Part shown: in pieces, positions 36,819 to 49,200 of the stretch
Numbering within the stretch: position 1 is the stretch's first letter
Layout of the letters: each line of letters begins with the position of its first letter
The notes under the pieces: model-generated
Seen by the model: the letters and a program-made list of their open reading frames with translations, nothing else
Database searches by the model: none
What the model was told of the DNA's origin: nothing
Translations under genes and position numbers: made by a program
NCBI GenBank assembly: GCA_036785705.1
Contig: JAWUZG010000036.1
Coordinates: 9,853,501 to 9,917,500, forward strand
Direction of reading: 5' to 3'
Length of the DNA: 64,000 nt
Source of the DNA: Acanthornis magna
Taxonomy: Eukaryota; Chordata; Aves; Passeriformes; Acanthizidae

Positions 36819-37120
36819 CTTGTCAGAACAGTTCTCACTAATTTAAAAGCAAGAGAATCATAAAATCTTTATTCCAGCAAAATACGGAGCACCAAGAAAT
36901 ACTCTATACCAATGCCAGGAGATTTTTAGTATTTTATGCATTTAAATGGAATGATATATAGAACTCTTAGAATGGAAGATTGGATGTTTTTCAAGAACTC
37001 TGAATCTGATAATTGCAAAAGATAATAATCTGGTCCTAGATAAAAATATTTTTTTCCTTACAGCAACTGAGAAGAAAAAGTGAGAAAATGATGCTATTGA
37101 TTTTAAAGTATTTAAAATGA

Positions 37121-37166
37121 AAAAAAACCAAACCCAAATGACCAAACCAAACCAAACCAAACCCAA
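37121..37166 (-). repeat. (AAACC)n tract, equals (GGTTT)n on the minus strand
   Basis: Repeated ACCAA units (four in register at 37141-37160) after an A8 run. Read on the minus strand it is the same kind of TTTGG tract as at 36761-36818, so the two tracts form an imperfect inverted pair about 300 bp apart. Confidence 0.75.
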
Positions 37167-40100
37167 GCATAAAACTTACAACTACCAATATGATTTTAAT
37201 TGAGGTACAATGGTATTCACAAGACCATGGTGAAGGATAACCAATCCTCCTCAGTGGGTTACCTACCAATATATTTCCACGTTCCAGAGCCAGAAGCCAT
37301 CACACTCTAGAGTGCTGAGAAACAGATGAAATCCCAGTGTTACCTTAAACATAAGGTAACCACATATGTTTTAACCTTAATGATTTTATGATTCTATGTT
37401 TCTACTCTATTATTTACAATCCTGGCCTGACCTGATGAATCCAATGAAACAGGGTGGTGCTGGGTGCAGAAACTCCTGACTCTCACTGTCCTTGCAGGAG
37501 GTTTCAGCTCACAGCCCTTCCTGCACTGGTCCAGACTGGGCAAGAGGCACTATGACATCTAGAGAAATGTGTATTGTTTTAGGCTGTGGGCAGCAGAGAG
37601 ACAGAAGTTCCACTAATGTTTTTTCCAATCTCAACCATCTGCAGTAAAGGAACAGGGTATCCTCTACACAGCTAACACCAAGATGAGCCCACATTGTACT
37701 GAGCTCTCATCCCTGCTTCACCATGTACTGTGCGCATTCCTGGAACACAGCAAAAAACAGACTTGTTCATGTTGTTAAAAAATGATCTCTTTAACCTCCT
37801 GAAATTCTGTTTTGGGGGGAGGGAGGGAATTCCCTGACAGAAAATACTCTAGTTTTACATTTTAATATTTTTCAACATTTATTTATTTCATTTGTCTGAT
37901 TTAATTTCTTTATAGTACTGTCTCAATGTTACATTCTCTTTTAAAACATTATTTGTGTACATGATATATCAAAATTGTATTCAGAAATGAAAATTTTCCA
38001 AAATATTGTTATTGGAAAACCTGTTAGTTAAAGGGTCCAGACAAATTCAGTGTTATTTTCTTGGCAAAAAAAAGTGCAAAAAATTTTGGCATTCTACCAG
38101 TTTATTAACTTATATTAATGTACTGACCATAGGAAATTTGTCCAAGTAGGTAAAGAGAAGAATCATTTACTGATAAATTACTGGTAGAAGTGAGGAAAAA
38201 ACCTTGCTGAAAACATTTTTTATGATGAGTTCAGGAACTGACCGGCTTTTATAGCTGTTTCTGCCGCATCAGACTGTGCCTCATCTCGTTCTTCTGTTGG
38301 GGGTAAAATTATTTCTGTCCAGAAATAAGAATGTTGAGTGTAGAAAATTTTTTTATCAATGCAGCTATGCTACCAAATTTTATTTAAGCTTATAAAGACA
38401 TGGTGGCATATTGTCATATTTCTCTTTGTAGCTGATGCAAGGAAATTATGTTTTTCCATATATATCAAAGTCTGTCATAAGTAATAAAATTATGGAATAA
38501 AAATATGTTACAAAATGTGTATGTTAAAAGCTAAGTCTCCACATGGAAGGCAAAGAAAAAATAAAAAATAAAAAGACTGTTGTATGCAAAAAGAGTTGGA
38601 ATGAAATACAACCACACAGTTAAAAGGGGTTTGGCAGTTTTCACAGGACTTGCTGGAAAATATACATCTTTTCTATGAGAAGATTTGGGTTTATTAGTAA
38701 TAGTCTGGGTAAAATTTCAGGATTTAAGAGAATACCAATAAAGCGAAGACTGACACTAACCAGACCATGCTATAAATACCACACAAAGAGACCAAACAAG
38801 TCCTTTAGTGAGAGACATGCTTGACGTTCTGCTTCACTGCTAGTCTACAACAATAGGAAGAAACCTGTTGTCTCTGTAGAATTAGTTCAGTTAAATAAAC
38901 TGCTCAAAATGCTATTGTTTAGGTCTGACAGCAGCTGCTTACTGTGGTTCCTGTTTATGCATGATCAGCTGATGCAGCTTAGAGTCTGCTGCAGTGCGCC
39001 TGTAGTACACATACATTTTAAACTGTGCCATTTGGCATATAGAGTTAGTCCGTGCTGCTTTGCATAAATTCCTCATGGTTTTGTTCTCATCAAGGGGTAA
39101 GCATAGCTCAAGATGCAATGTAAGTTGCTCCTCTAAGGGGGACATTTTCAGAAATTCACTTCTATGACGGTGAACTGGATTATACCTTTAATTTAGTTGC
39201 ATATAATTCTCAGTGCAATTATGCTTTTCATATTTGAGTACAAATGTAACCTTGAGTTTGCAGCATAAAATCTGTAGTAAAAAAATTAAATTAATTATTT
39301 TTCTGAGTATCAATAGGAAGGTTTTTTTTTTTCTGCATTGCAGACACAAAGATTAGGAGCAAAATTCTCTAACATTTTATTTCTATAAGGGGACTGAATT
39401 TCATTCTGATAAGGAATATATCTATTGTTAATAAGTGTACATTTTTTAAATGAAGAAGACAGGTTACCTTTCTGAAAGCTGTCTCCTCCGGGCATTAAAT
39501 AATGCAGGCACATCCAAGTGTTTCATTTAGCAGTTGATTTCTCTTTCACTACACTAGTGGTGGACATTCAGGTCTGGGAGATAACACAGATATTGATAAC
39601 TATGTTCCCTATTCCACTTAGGTGAAGGCATTCAGCCTTTTCAGAACTGTGACCTATAATATTTTACTAATACAAACTTTGTGCTCACTGGTAATCATGG
39701 GATAATAATTCACTAAACAGCTAGAAGAGAGCTCAGCTCAAGCTCCACACAGACATATGTCAGAAACAGATTATAGGGTAAGAGACAGAGAAAATTAAAT
39801 TTTAACTCCCTCCCCTCATACATAAACTCAAAAGACTCTCCAAAACAAACAAATATATCCTCAGCTGTTAGGAAGGATAGAAATCAGTACTGAAAACTGG
39901 ATTAGAGGGTTGGTTTCATGGGGACAGAAGGGAGCAGAAAGCAAACTTCCTATTATCATCTGACACTCACTGAAAGCATGATCTTCTAATCTGATGCAGA
40001 AAAAGCTTTAGAAGTCAACAACACTGGACCCTTTAAAGTTCCTGAAGAGTTCACAATTCATAATAAATGAATAACTGAATAATTGAAAATTAATATCAGC

Positions 40101-41154
40101 ACTTAGACTGTTCTCTGTAGCATAAAAGAAAAATTTGAGACAATATTCATAGAGATCCTTATGTTTTCCAAATTATGCTAAGACATGGAAATCTATCTTC
40201 TTAACTCTAACATGTATTTATGAATTTAGTAGAAGGGAATTGCAATAAATGTCATATTATTATGCAGAATATATTTGTAACTCATTTATATATTTATAGT
40301 AAATTCAAAGCCCGAGTATCAGTATTTAAAGACTGGCAGTTTTTGTGAATAAAGACTTCTCATTCAGACTCTAAACTCAAAAAAATTGACAGAAAATAAA
40401 AACAGCTTTTCGCTAGGCTTTCAGACTCATGTGGATAAGATTCACAAACTGGGGAATTATATAAATGATCTGGTAGAATAAGAAATGTCCCTTTTTTTAG
40501 ATTAAGAAGAGTAACATTTATGATGTCACAATTCCTTTGTGATTTATTAAGCAATGCTATTTTTAGAGATGCAGTGAATGCCACATATGATGCTTTTGAA
40601 TCTGAAAGTAGGAAGGAATATATAGGTTGGATTTTTTGTTTTGTTTTGTTGTTTTTTTTCTTTCACTCAGTGATAACCCATAGTCTTCAACTGAATATGT
40701 TCCATTTAACATTAAATATACATCGACATGCTATTCAGTAGCACAAGATCTTCAGAATAAATTTTTAGTGTGACTAAAGTATTCATATTCTGAACATGAC
40801 ATTTAGTTGAATTTAAGTTAATTAAAATACAATTAAAAGGCCAGACATTTGGTATATCAAATTAATAAAATTTAATAACTTGATTCTATTTATTTTCATT
40901 CTTCTCCAAGTACTGAGAAAGATGACTGCTTGTCTTTGAAGATTTTTCAAATGAGTTTGTTTACACATGTAAATAAGAATATAAAATATAAGTATAAATC
41001 AGAATCAAGGTGGTGGATTGCACCACCATACATTATTAGAAACAAGAGATCTCAAATAAGTTTACCAAAGAGGTTAGTGCACTAAGTCAGATAAGACGTA
41101 GGAAAACGAGTTCACCTAGTGTTCCCAGGTAAATGATCTGTACCTGAGGATACA
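37167..41154. other. Noncoding DNA, no gene seen
   Basis: Contains a 9-bp hairpin with a 4-nt loop at 37339-37360 (gttacctta / taaggtaac), a G-rich patch at 37814-37827 and a T/G tract at 40625-40663. The words attttatgattctatg at about 37385-37400 recall a CR1 tail but the upstream sequence does not support a CR1. No gene was recognised. Confidence 0.45.
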
Positions 41155-41202
41155 GATAACTTGTTTTATTCTGGCCTGGATAACTTGTTTTATTCTGGCC
41201 TG
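41155..41202 (+). repeat. 24-bp exact tandem duplication
   Basis: The 24-base unit starting gataacttgttttattctgg occupies 41155-41178 and is repeated without change at 41179-41202. Identity of the copies suggests a recent duplication. Confidence 0.9.
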
Positions 41203-43269
41203 GTATCAAAATACACAAAGCATTACTGCCTTTCTTCTGGATCAGAGAGAATTTGGCCAGAACAAGGCCAAGTTCTTATCATAATAATCCCCATGAGCTT
41301 AGAGCAAGGAGGTTTTGGCCTATGTTTAATTAAAGCTGCATTATGGTACTTAGACATCTGTTACATTTGCACATTGTGGGTCAAGGGCTCAGCTCAAGCT
41401 TCTCTTCTGAGGTCTGTAGGGCCACTGCTGAGCCTTTTGTCCCCCTCCAATATTTTTTATAGCTAAATCATGACTTCAGTGATCAAGGACACTTTCCCTC
41501 ATCAGGGAAAGGCATGTACTTGGTCCTTAATTTCTAACATTTTGAGATTTTAAGAAGAATATTTACAGAGAAATCTTACAAAGAAGTTTGAGGAGCCACA
41601 ATGTGCAAGAGTAATGGGGATAGATGCAAACTTCATCTTTAAGTCTGACTCTTAGAATGATAAAGTGATATTAAGCTTTGCAATTATGTACAACATTGTA
41701 TTGTCTTTATTTGAACACCTGCAAACAACGGTTTTCCTATATTTACATAATTCTTTGCTATTTCTATCTTTTATTTTACACCGTATGTTTTGGTACTTTC
41801 TTTCATTCCCTTCCTGCCCCCCAATGCAATAAATTTATCCCTCTTCATATGAGCCTTTCGTTTCCATCAGTGAGACGAATCAGGACTAAAGATTTAGATA
41901 TATACTTCCTTAACAAACACCTGTGACAGTTTAAGATTGCTCTCTTTCTCCCTCTTAAATTACTTCTCTGATGGCTCTATTGACAGGACAGAATATTTGA
42001 GTGCCCTTCAAGCACATCAGAGAAAAGCACAGCAGTTTACATCAGAAAATTTTGATTTTGATCCATGTAAAAAGTTGTATTTGAAGTGTTTTGTTAAATT
42101 AGCTTCTCTCTGACAATTTTATTAGGGTTTCCATTGCTGAATCTCTTCCCTTCCTTCCACTAAATGTCAGATTGTTACAAGCAGCTGCTCAAGTCTCTCA
42201 AATTTTTAAGGAAAGATGGAATGTTCTTCATTCCACCATCTACAAAAGGGTTGGCCAAGTGCTCACCATCACCCCAGGAAGGGGCAACACGAGCCCCTTG
42301 AACGCAGACAACTCTTTGGACCGAATAACTGTTGGAGGGCACAAGTATGGAAAAGCTCATATTATTTTCCATCTGTGCCTGAAATTATCTTGTAACTTAA
42401 AATGTCTCACGTTGGGTTCCTATTAGGAACGGTGGCTATTTTGTGGTATCAGTCCTTTCAGAAAAGAAAATATGAATATATATATATATGCATAAATATG
42501 TATGTGTATGTAAATATCTAAATATGATAGATACTGAATGACACAGTATAAACATCATTCTTTTAGGAGAAATGAGGTTTTTCATCAAGTCTTAAATTTT
42601 ATTGGGTTTTTACCCTACTGCCAGTTTAAACTTGATTAATTTATTCAAAAAAAATAATTAAAAATGGATTTATTTTGGAAATATGTCTGTGAAGTTAATT
42701 TTCCATCTATTTTTAGCACATATGTGAACTTGAAGTGATCAGACAATGCATTGTGATACTCATGTCCTCACTGACCATTGAGAAAAAGAAAAATATAAAT
42801 TTCCATTCCCATTCGGGGAAATGTTTTATGTTGGAGAAAGAGTCTTTCAAAATAACAAACAATGAAGTCTCATACATATAAATAACTTTTTTCTAACTTT
42901 AAAAAAAAATGTCATCTGTCAAGTTTTGGGTCTGAACTTTGGCCTAATCTAAAGGAGTATCAAACCCTACTCTGATGAACTGTTAGGCATACTCCTCAGC
43001 AGCGTTTCCCACAATTTTAAGAAAGTGATCTGTTCTGGCTCTGCGAAGACAGAATCTGAAAATTTCATAGTGCAAGGGTTTATATTCTAGAATGATGTAA
43101 AAGAAAAGATATATAACCTAATCAGTTTGCTGAACAGCAAGTGTATTTCTTTCAAACTAAATAGCTTCTGCAAAATATTATTTATATAGTTCTTGCAAAT
43201 TGGTTTGAAGTGTTGTTTAGACAATCTTATTATGTATAAAGATAAAAACTTCCATCAAGAAATTATGCA
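41203..43269. other. Noncoding DNA, no gene seen
   Basis: A short AT dinucleotide run lies at 42476-42489. The plus-strand frame at 42172-42426 is open for 84 codons in less AT-rich sequence, but no domain is recognisable and a 65-codon frame runs antisense to it. It is not called a gene. Confidence 0.5.
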
Positions 43270-43850
43270 AAAGAAAATGGACACACCAGCTGGATAAATC
43301 TATCATACATCGGCAAAAAGCAACAAGCACTTTTAATTAGCTGAGTGAATGTAGTTTGTTGAATGTTGAAAGCACAGACTCACTCATATTAAAATGTGCC
43401 TAATTTTCTGTGAAAAAGTCCCATCTGAACAGCCCTGACCATAGTCAATCATACTAAAAGCCACTGGTGCTTTATTTGATTTACCAATATAAAATGCAAA
43501 TGAGGTGATTAAGTGGAGTGGCAGACATAGTAGGGCCTCTTTCAAACCATCAAGTTAAATGCAAGCAGACAGCAAACTGGCTGTGCAAAGAAAATTTTAG
43601 CATATTCGTTTGATTAGTGCTACAAAAATTTAATTAGGTTGGCTAATTACTTGACAAATTGCTCTACACTAGAGAAAAGGCAGAGCATGTTTTATTCCTG
43701 AAAAAACTCTGTGTGTATTTTAGCCCAAATGCTATCTGCCAATTTGCAAAAGCATTATTAAATGAATGAAGAATGGTACAACAGTCTCCAACAATGGCAA
43801 ATTGTATAATGCATATAATTAGGGAAAGCACACACCACTATATCCATATG
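43270..43850. promoter_or_regulatory. Candidate conserved noncoding element (homeodomain-site rich)
   Basis: Within about 580 bp there are four TAATTA homeodomain cores (43334-43339, 43631-43636, 43644-43649, 43816-43821), plus ATTAAGTG near 43509 and TGATTAG near 43610. The sequence is complex, without simple repeats or mobile-element signs. This is the texture I associate with developmental enhancers in vertebrate gene deserts. In AT-rich DNA such cores also occur by chance, so this is an inference that only a cross-species comparison can test. Confidence 0.3.
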
Positions 43851-45461
43851 TCCATGATCCCTCATGTCTAAAAGTATTTAACACAATATTTCTAGAAAAA
43901 TACTGTCAAAACAGATTATTACAAGGTTATCAATTCTTCATAAGAAGCAATATATAGAAAATACTCATTAGTGAAAAACACAGCTCATCCAAAGCAGAAC
44001 CTCTTCACCCAAATGAACTCTATCAAACACAGTAACACTTTATCTGTACGTTGCTAAAAGGAAATAACGAACAATATTCAGCTAAGGGATGTGTCTCTCT
44101 ATTCATTGTTAAGCAATGCCAAGAACATTAGTTCTCTGGGGAAGAAAAAATGAGAAAAATTTGGAGGAATTTCACATTTTGTAATTTTATTGGTGCAAAT
44201 AGGCCATTAAAGAAGAAAATCAGGACGTCAGGTAGAGTAATACATTTCTCTTCTTGTTTATTTGCATTCACATGCCATGAAAGCTGCCAATTTTTATTCA
44301 GGAGACTGCATTTGCTTTTGCTGACATCCAATGTAACTAATCAGCCTCTACTGACTCAAACATCATGATAATATAAATAGATACCCACTTTATCTACTCA
44401 AGTGGAAAAAATAAGTATCATATTATATAAACGTAATGCATTGCAATTGGCAATTAGATACTGTATTTAACTCAGGCTAAAACAATGTCTTAGGAAACCA
44501 AGGAACATGTGAGATGTCTTTTAACAATCATCACACATGTACATGCAGGAATAAAATATTATTTTTTGCAATTAGCAGTTCTCAACTTCTGTTCTACCTT
44601 GCCAATATACTTTTAGATGTACAATCTTAGAGAGACATAAAAATCCTTAAATCAAGTATAATTTCATGCTAACTCAGTGTAAGTATTAGTGTGTGACTAT
44701 GCTTGTTCCCAACATAATATATGTTAAAACAAATTTTAATTCCTTTGCAGTTTGTCTGAACAATTGTTAAGCTCTATTCAATAAGAAGATAAATGGGCTT
44801 TCTGATGATTTTTAAAGGAAAGTAGCCAAACATGGAATTTCAGTCTTTATGTCCTGATTCTTCAAAATTCATACTTTTGAAAAGATGATCCTCATTACAT
44901 CATTTACACCTTTTGTAACAAAAAATTAAAAGATTTGAAATTCCTTTTCACTTAAAAAGCTTTTGTTTATACTGAAATAATCCAGAAAGAAGATAATAAT
45001 AATTGTTAGGTTTTGAAATCACTCACATGAGAATAGAAAAATGCAATTTGCTACATTACTACAATCCTCTTTCACAGAAGCACTAGGAAAGGCAATGCAG
45101 GAACTAGACTCAGAAAATGCTCCAGCATCCAAACTACCTTGATCTTAGCTACAACATGTCCTGACGTTCTGTAGACCCACCTGCATTGAAATAGAAGTTA
45201 ATATTACCTGCATATTGAGAGAAAGATGTCACAAATTAATTTTCCAAGTCTGAGATTCTTTAAAATAGTTAATATAAGGAGGAAAAAAGAAGCTTCACTT
45301 TAGTCCTGTTTTGCCATGTACACTATAGGTATGAAAAACTCTGCAGTGAAGCATTCCTTGTGTGAGATCTGTCAATAAACTGGAACTGTCCAATGTAGAC
45401 AAAGCTGAAAAAACACGATTTTTTGGATGAAAAATATCCAGCCAGCTGTTGAAAGTAGAGA
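43851..45461. other. Noncoding AT-rich DNA, no gene seen
   Basis: No frame with a recognisable product. Overlapping frames at 44128-44368 on opposite strands cancel each other as evidence. No repeat family was identified. Confidence 0.5.
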
Positions 45462-46212
45462 TTGCACAAGCAATCCCAGAGTTTCCTTGAATATGTCAAT
45501 GACAACTTCCTTATACAAGTGATTGATCAGCTGACAAGGAGAGGTGTCCTGCTGGACCTTGTACTCTCCTGTAGGGAGGAGCTGATGGGGAAGCTCCAAA
45601 ATTCCTGGTGGGGAAGTCCAAATCCTGGACTTCAGGAGAGCAAATATTGACTTCTTCAAGGACCTGCTTGGTAGAGTCCCATTGGAAAAAGCCCTGGAGG
45701 GCAGAGGGGCCCAAGAATGCTGGCTAGGCCGGTATCCAAGGATCACCTCCGCCAAGCTCAGGAACAATGCATGCCAAAAAGGAGGAAATCAGGCAAAAAT
45801 GCCAGGAGGTCCCCACCAATGGATAAGGAGCTGCTGAGCAAACTCAGAACAAAAAAAAGAATCTTTCAGAAGGTGAAGACTTCCTTACAACCTTCCAGTA
45901 TCTGAAGAGGCTTACAGGGTAGCTGGAGAGGGTCTCTTCATCTTTATCAGGAACTGTAGAGACAGGACAAACTGAAAGAGGGGAAATTTAGGCTGGGTAT
46001 TAGGTAGAAATTCTTTACTGCAAGAGTGGTGAGACACTGGAAGAGGTTTCCCAAGAGGGATGAGGATGTCCCAACTCTAACAGTGTTTAAGGCGAGGTTG
46101 AGCAACGTGGTTTAGCAGAAAGTGTCCCTGCCCATGGCAAGGGTGGATTTGTACTAAATAATCTTTAAGGTCTCTTCAAACCCTTAACATTCTAGGATTC
46201 CATGATTCTATG
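45462..46212 (+). mobile_element. CR1 LINE, internally deleted copy (ORF2 fragment joined to 3' UTR and tail)
   Basis: The 5' part encodes CR1 ORF2 sequence from the end of the endonuclease region and the linker after it: SQSFLEYVNDNFLIQVIDQL near 45470-45530, DLLGRVPLEKALEGRGAQE at about 45661-45717, and QAQEQCMPKRRKSGKNARR at about 45756-45812. These blocks lie in two frames, so there are at least two frameshifts, and a stop follows SKY at about 45650. Soon after KKRIFQKVK the sequence jumps to the CR1 3' UTR (ttccagtatctgaagagg, 45893-45910) and continues colinearly to the typical 3' end (tgtccctgcccatggcaagg at 46124-46143, and the tail tctaggattccatgattcta at 46191-46210). All reverse transcriptase motifs that should lie between are missing. 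It is a dead copy, 5' truncated and internally deleted. Confidence 0.9.
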
Positions 46213-49200
46213 GCTTTTATTGCTATTTCCTTTGGCCTTGAGCATGCTAACTATGGCCACTCCACATATATGAAGATGGAAACAATGGAGCATCTTCAGA
46301 TCCAGTGAAAGACTATTGCAGTTTCTCAGGAAATGCCAACCTAATATTAGTTTTTGGTAAGGGACATGAGGAAAATAAATTATCTATTTGATTTTTCCTT
46401 CATATGTTTTGAAAAGCAAGGAGCAATTTGTTTAGAAATAGTTTAAATGGCTATGCAAATAAATAACTATATACATAATGGCTATAGATTTGTAAATATG
46501 TATTGAACAGCTAGGTAGGGAAGCCAGCAAAATATAGAAAAATATTACTAGAACAAGTGCTCGAGACTACAGCTCTTCCTACAGACAGTGTACACCAGAG
46601 AATATTAAGGATCTTGTCAATGTAACATAACAATTCTCAATTTTTTCTGAGAATTTTTTGTCATAATTTAGGTCCCTCTTCCCACAGGTGTGTATAGTCA
46701 CTCACTCTAACCAGCTCCAATCCTCTAAATTTCAAATTCTCACCTTCCAGCTTTCAAAAAATGCAGCAATTTGTCCTTTCAAATCCTTCCCACACCCAGA
46801 AGTCCCTGGTATCTCTAAGTGCCCTGAGGACTTTTTGACTGACCCATCTGTACTGAATCAGAGCAAATGAAGCATCTTTGCTGATGTTATGAACATAGGA
46901 ACTTCTATGAAAAAATCTGGGAGAAGGAACAGCAAAAAATCAGGAATGCCGCATGCATGAGGAACAGCAGTCAGAAGGGATTTCTAGGGTCTGATCTCAT
47001 CTCTGAGATACGTGCACCCACTATGTGAACTGTGCAATGCACTTGGGATGTCCTGAGTGGGACTACCAAAGACTGAGCCGCCCCAGAGCCAGCAGAAGAG
47101 GCAGCAAAGGCAGGACTCTGGATGAGAAAAGCTTTCATTCTTAGCTTTTTGCTTTGGGCTTCACTAGCTGAGGACATGTGCCGAGCACTGCTTATCCTAA
47201 AGTGATAAATGTGTCAGTATAAAACAAAAGTCTGGCAAGTACAGAGCTTCTTGTCTATTTGATTTACTTCTCATTGCTGCCTTTCTTTGTGTGAAACAAG
47301 AAAACAAGAAGCCTAAATGTTTGAAAAGACATTTGCTGCAGCAGAAGTAAATATAAAGAGTAACAGGCAGTTTTCCTATTCCAAAAATGTCCCCCACTTT
47401 TTAAAAAAAATCACAGAAATAGGAATCCAGCTATTACTTAGATGAGACAACTGGAAGCTGGACCTTGCTCAAGAAAAAATAGCTATTCATTTTAGTTACT
47501 GTTTTGAGGGAGACACACAGCCCTGGAATTGACATTAATGAGATTAAGAAAAGCTTTGGTCTACATGCAAATTAAATAGTTGGTGAATGGATTTATGTCT
47601 TACTGTTTTTTAAAACTCTCAGTTTAGAAAAGAACTACCTTTTAAAAAATTGTTGCATTACTGGATTATTTGCAATTTATTCCTTGTTACAGCAAAAAGC
47701 TGCTAGACTTGGTTTGGACTTGTTCCTAGTTTCAGTTGACTTTTAAAAAAAATTTGTGTTCCATATTCTCTCCTCGTTATTGGCTCTTTGTCTTGCAGAC
47801 AAGACACTATACTAAGCTGGTAGGCCATTCCATCCTAATGTATATAGCAGGATGATACGACTTAGGCAAAAAGGTTGAAAAAAATCCACTTACTTCCTGT
47901 GGGTCCTGATCTGTGAAGGTTATGTTACTTTGGTGGAATATAATTTTTGTGCTACACATAATTAAAATTTACATACTAAAATAAGATTTTTGGCATACGT
48001 TTCTGGAATCAAATTTTGACATTGAACAAACATGGCATTGAACTCCTTAACTTTTCAAAGAAAGGATCCTTGGTTTTATTTATTTGCATTAAGACTGATA
48101 CAAATTAGTATTTTAATCATCTCACTGTCTATCACTCTAGATAAAAGGTAACATCTTGGAAAATAAAGCACACTAGTACGACAATTATTATTTAATCAGT
48201 ATAGTTCCATTATCTTGAGTCACTTTTTTCCAGTCCCTTCTGTTTCTGTTCCTTTCTGTCTGTCAGTTGCATATTATTTTTTCCTTCCTGATGATATTAA
48301 ATTTACTCCTGAAAAGTTATTTCAGTGCAGTCTGAAATGACGGCAACAAAACCTGCTTCTAAACATACTTGTGTTACCTTGCTGAGAGAATTAAGACATT
48401 AGGAAAAGGTCTTGGTAAAAATGACCTGAGAATTTGAAGGAAAACAGTGAAATTTAATGCTATCGTCATAAATAATGTGCTCTAATCAGTCTCTCTTTTC
48501 ATGTGAATTTGAAAATCCTTCTTCCCTAGTACTTGCTAAAGGCAATAATGCAAGAACGAAACCACACAGTGCTACTGGCGAAAACTGCCAATAGATTCTG
48601 AAGTGTTTCGAACAAGGATTTATAAGATTGCCTACGCACTTATGAATTATGATAACAGAGGACAGCAGGCTGATGGGAATAAACAAAAAGCTTCCTGGGC
48701 AATGCACCAAATAAAACACAATCATAAGTTAATATTTCAGTGATAGTCTGCAGTCTATATTTATGCTTGAGAGAATGCCTCCTTTCTTTTATTTCTCAAT
48801 ATTCCCTGAAGTATTAGCTACAAGCTAGTGCAAAAAATCCAGGGGTATTCATGATAATAGGAGGATTTCATTTAAACTTCTAAATATCTTTTAGCTGTTT
48901 GAATTAAAATCTATGAGGTTGGAACTCACCATTTCCTCACTTTTGTAATAACAAAGAATTGTACTTTACCTGTGAGCAAAAATGGATTGCATTCTATGAA
49001 ATGCTCTGGTTTTATATTTTGTACACTGTGATAGCACGTAGAACCATGTGAACAAGTCCTGAATACTAAATTATGAGCCACAGTTTCTTCCCCTTTTACA
49101 TTAACACAGATCTGAATAGCTTTGATGAGTGAAGGATGTTTATTCTTGGTCGAATGCATCTGAAAAAAACCCTTTGGTTTAATACAGATTTTTTAAAACT

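Noticed and set aside
37370..37402. attttatgattctatg, recalling the CR1 ATTCTATG tail
   Set aside because: No CR1 3' UTR could be traced upstream; two tail units alone occur by chance in AT-rich DNA.
37814..37827. G-rich run as a possible G-quadruplex
   Set aside because: Only three separated G-tracts (G6, G3, G3) are present; a standard four-tract motif with loops is not met.
42172..42426. 84-codon plus-strand frame with a faint transposase-like look (HSTIYKRV)
   Set aside because: The likeness is limited to a few residues, no catalytic triad or terminal inverted repeats were seen, and a frame of 65 codons runs antisense.
45372..45767. 131-codon minus-strand frame
   Set aside because: It is largely antisense to the CR1 ORF2 fragment, whose plus-strand reading is clearly the real one.
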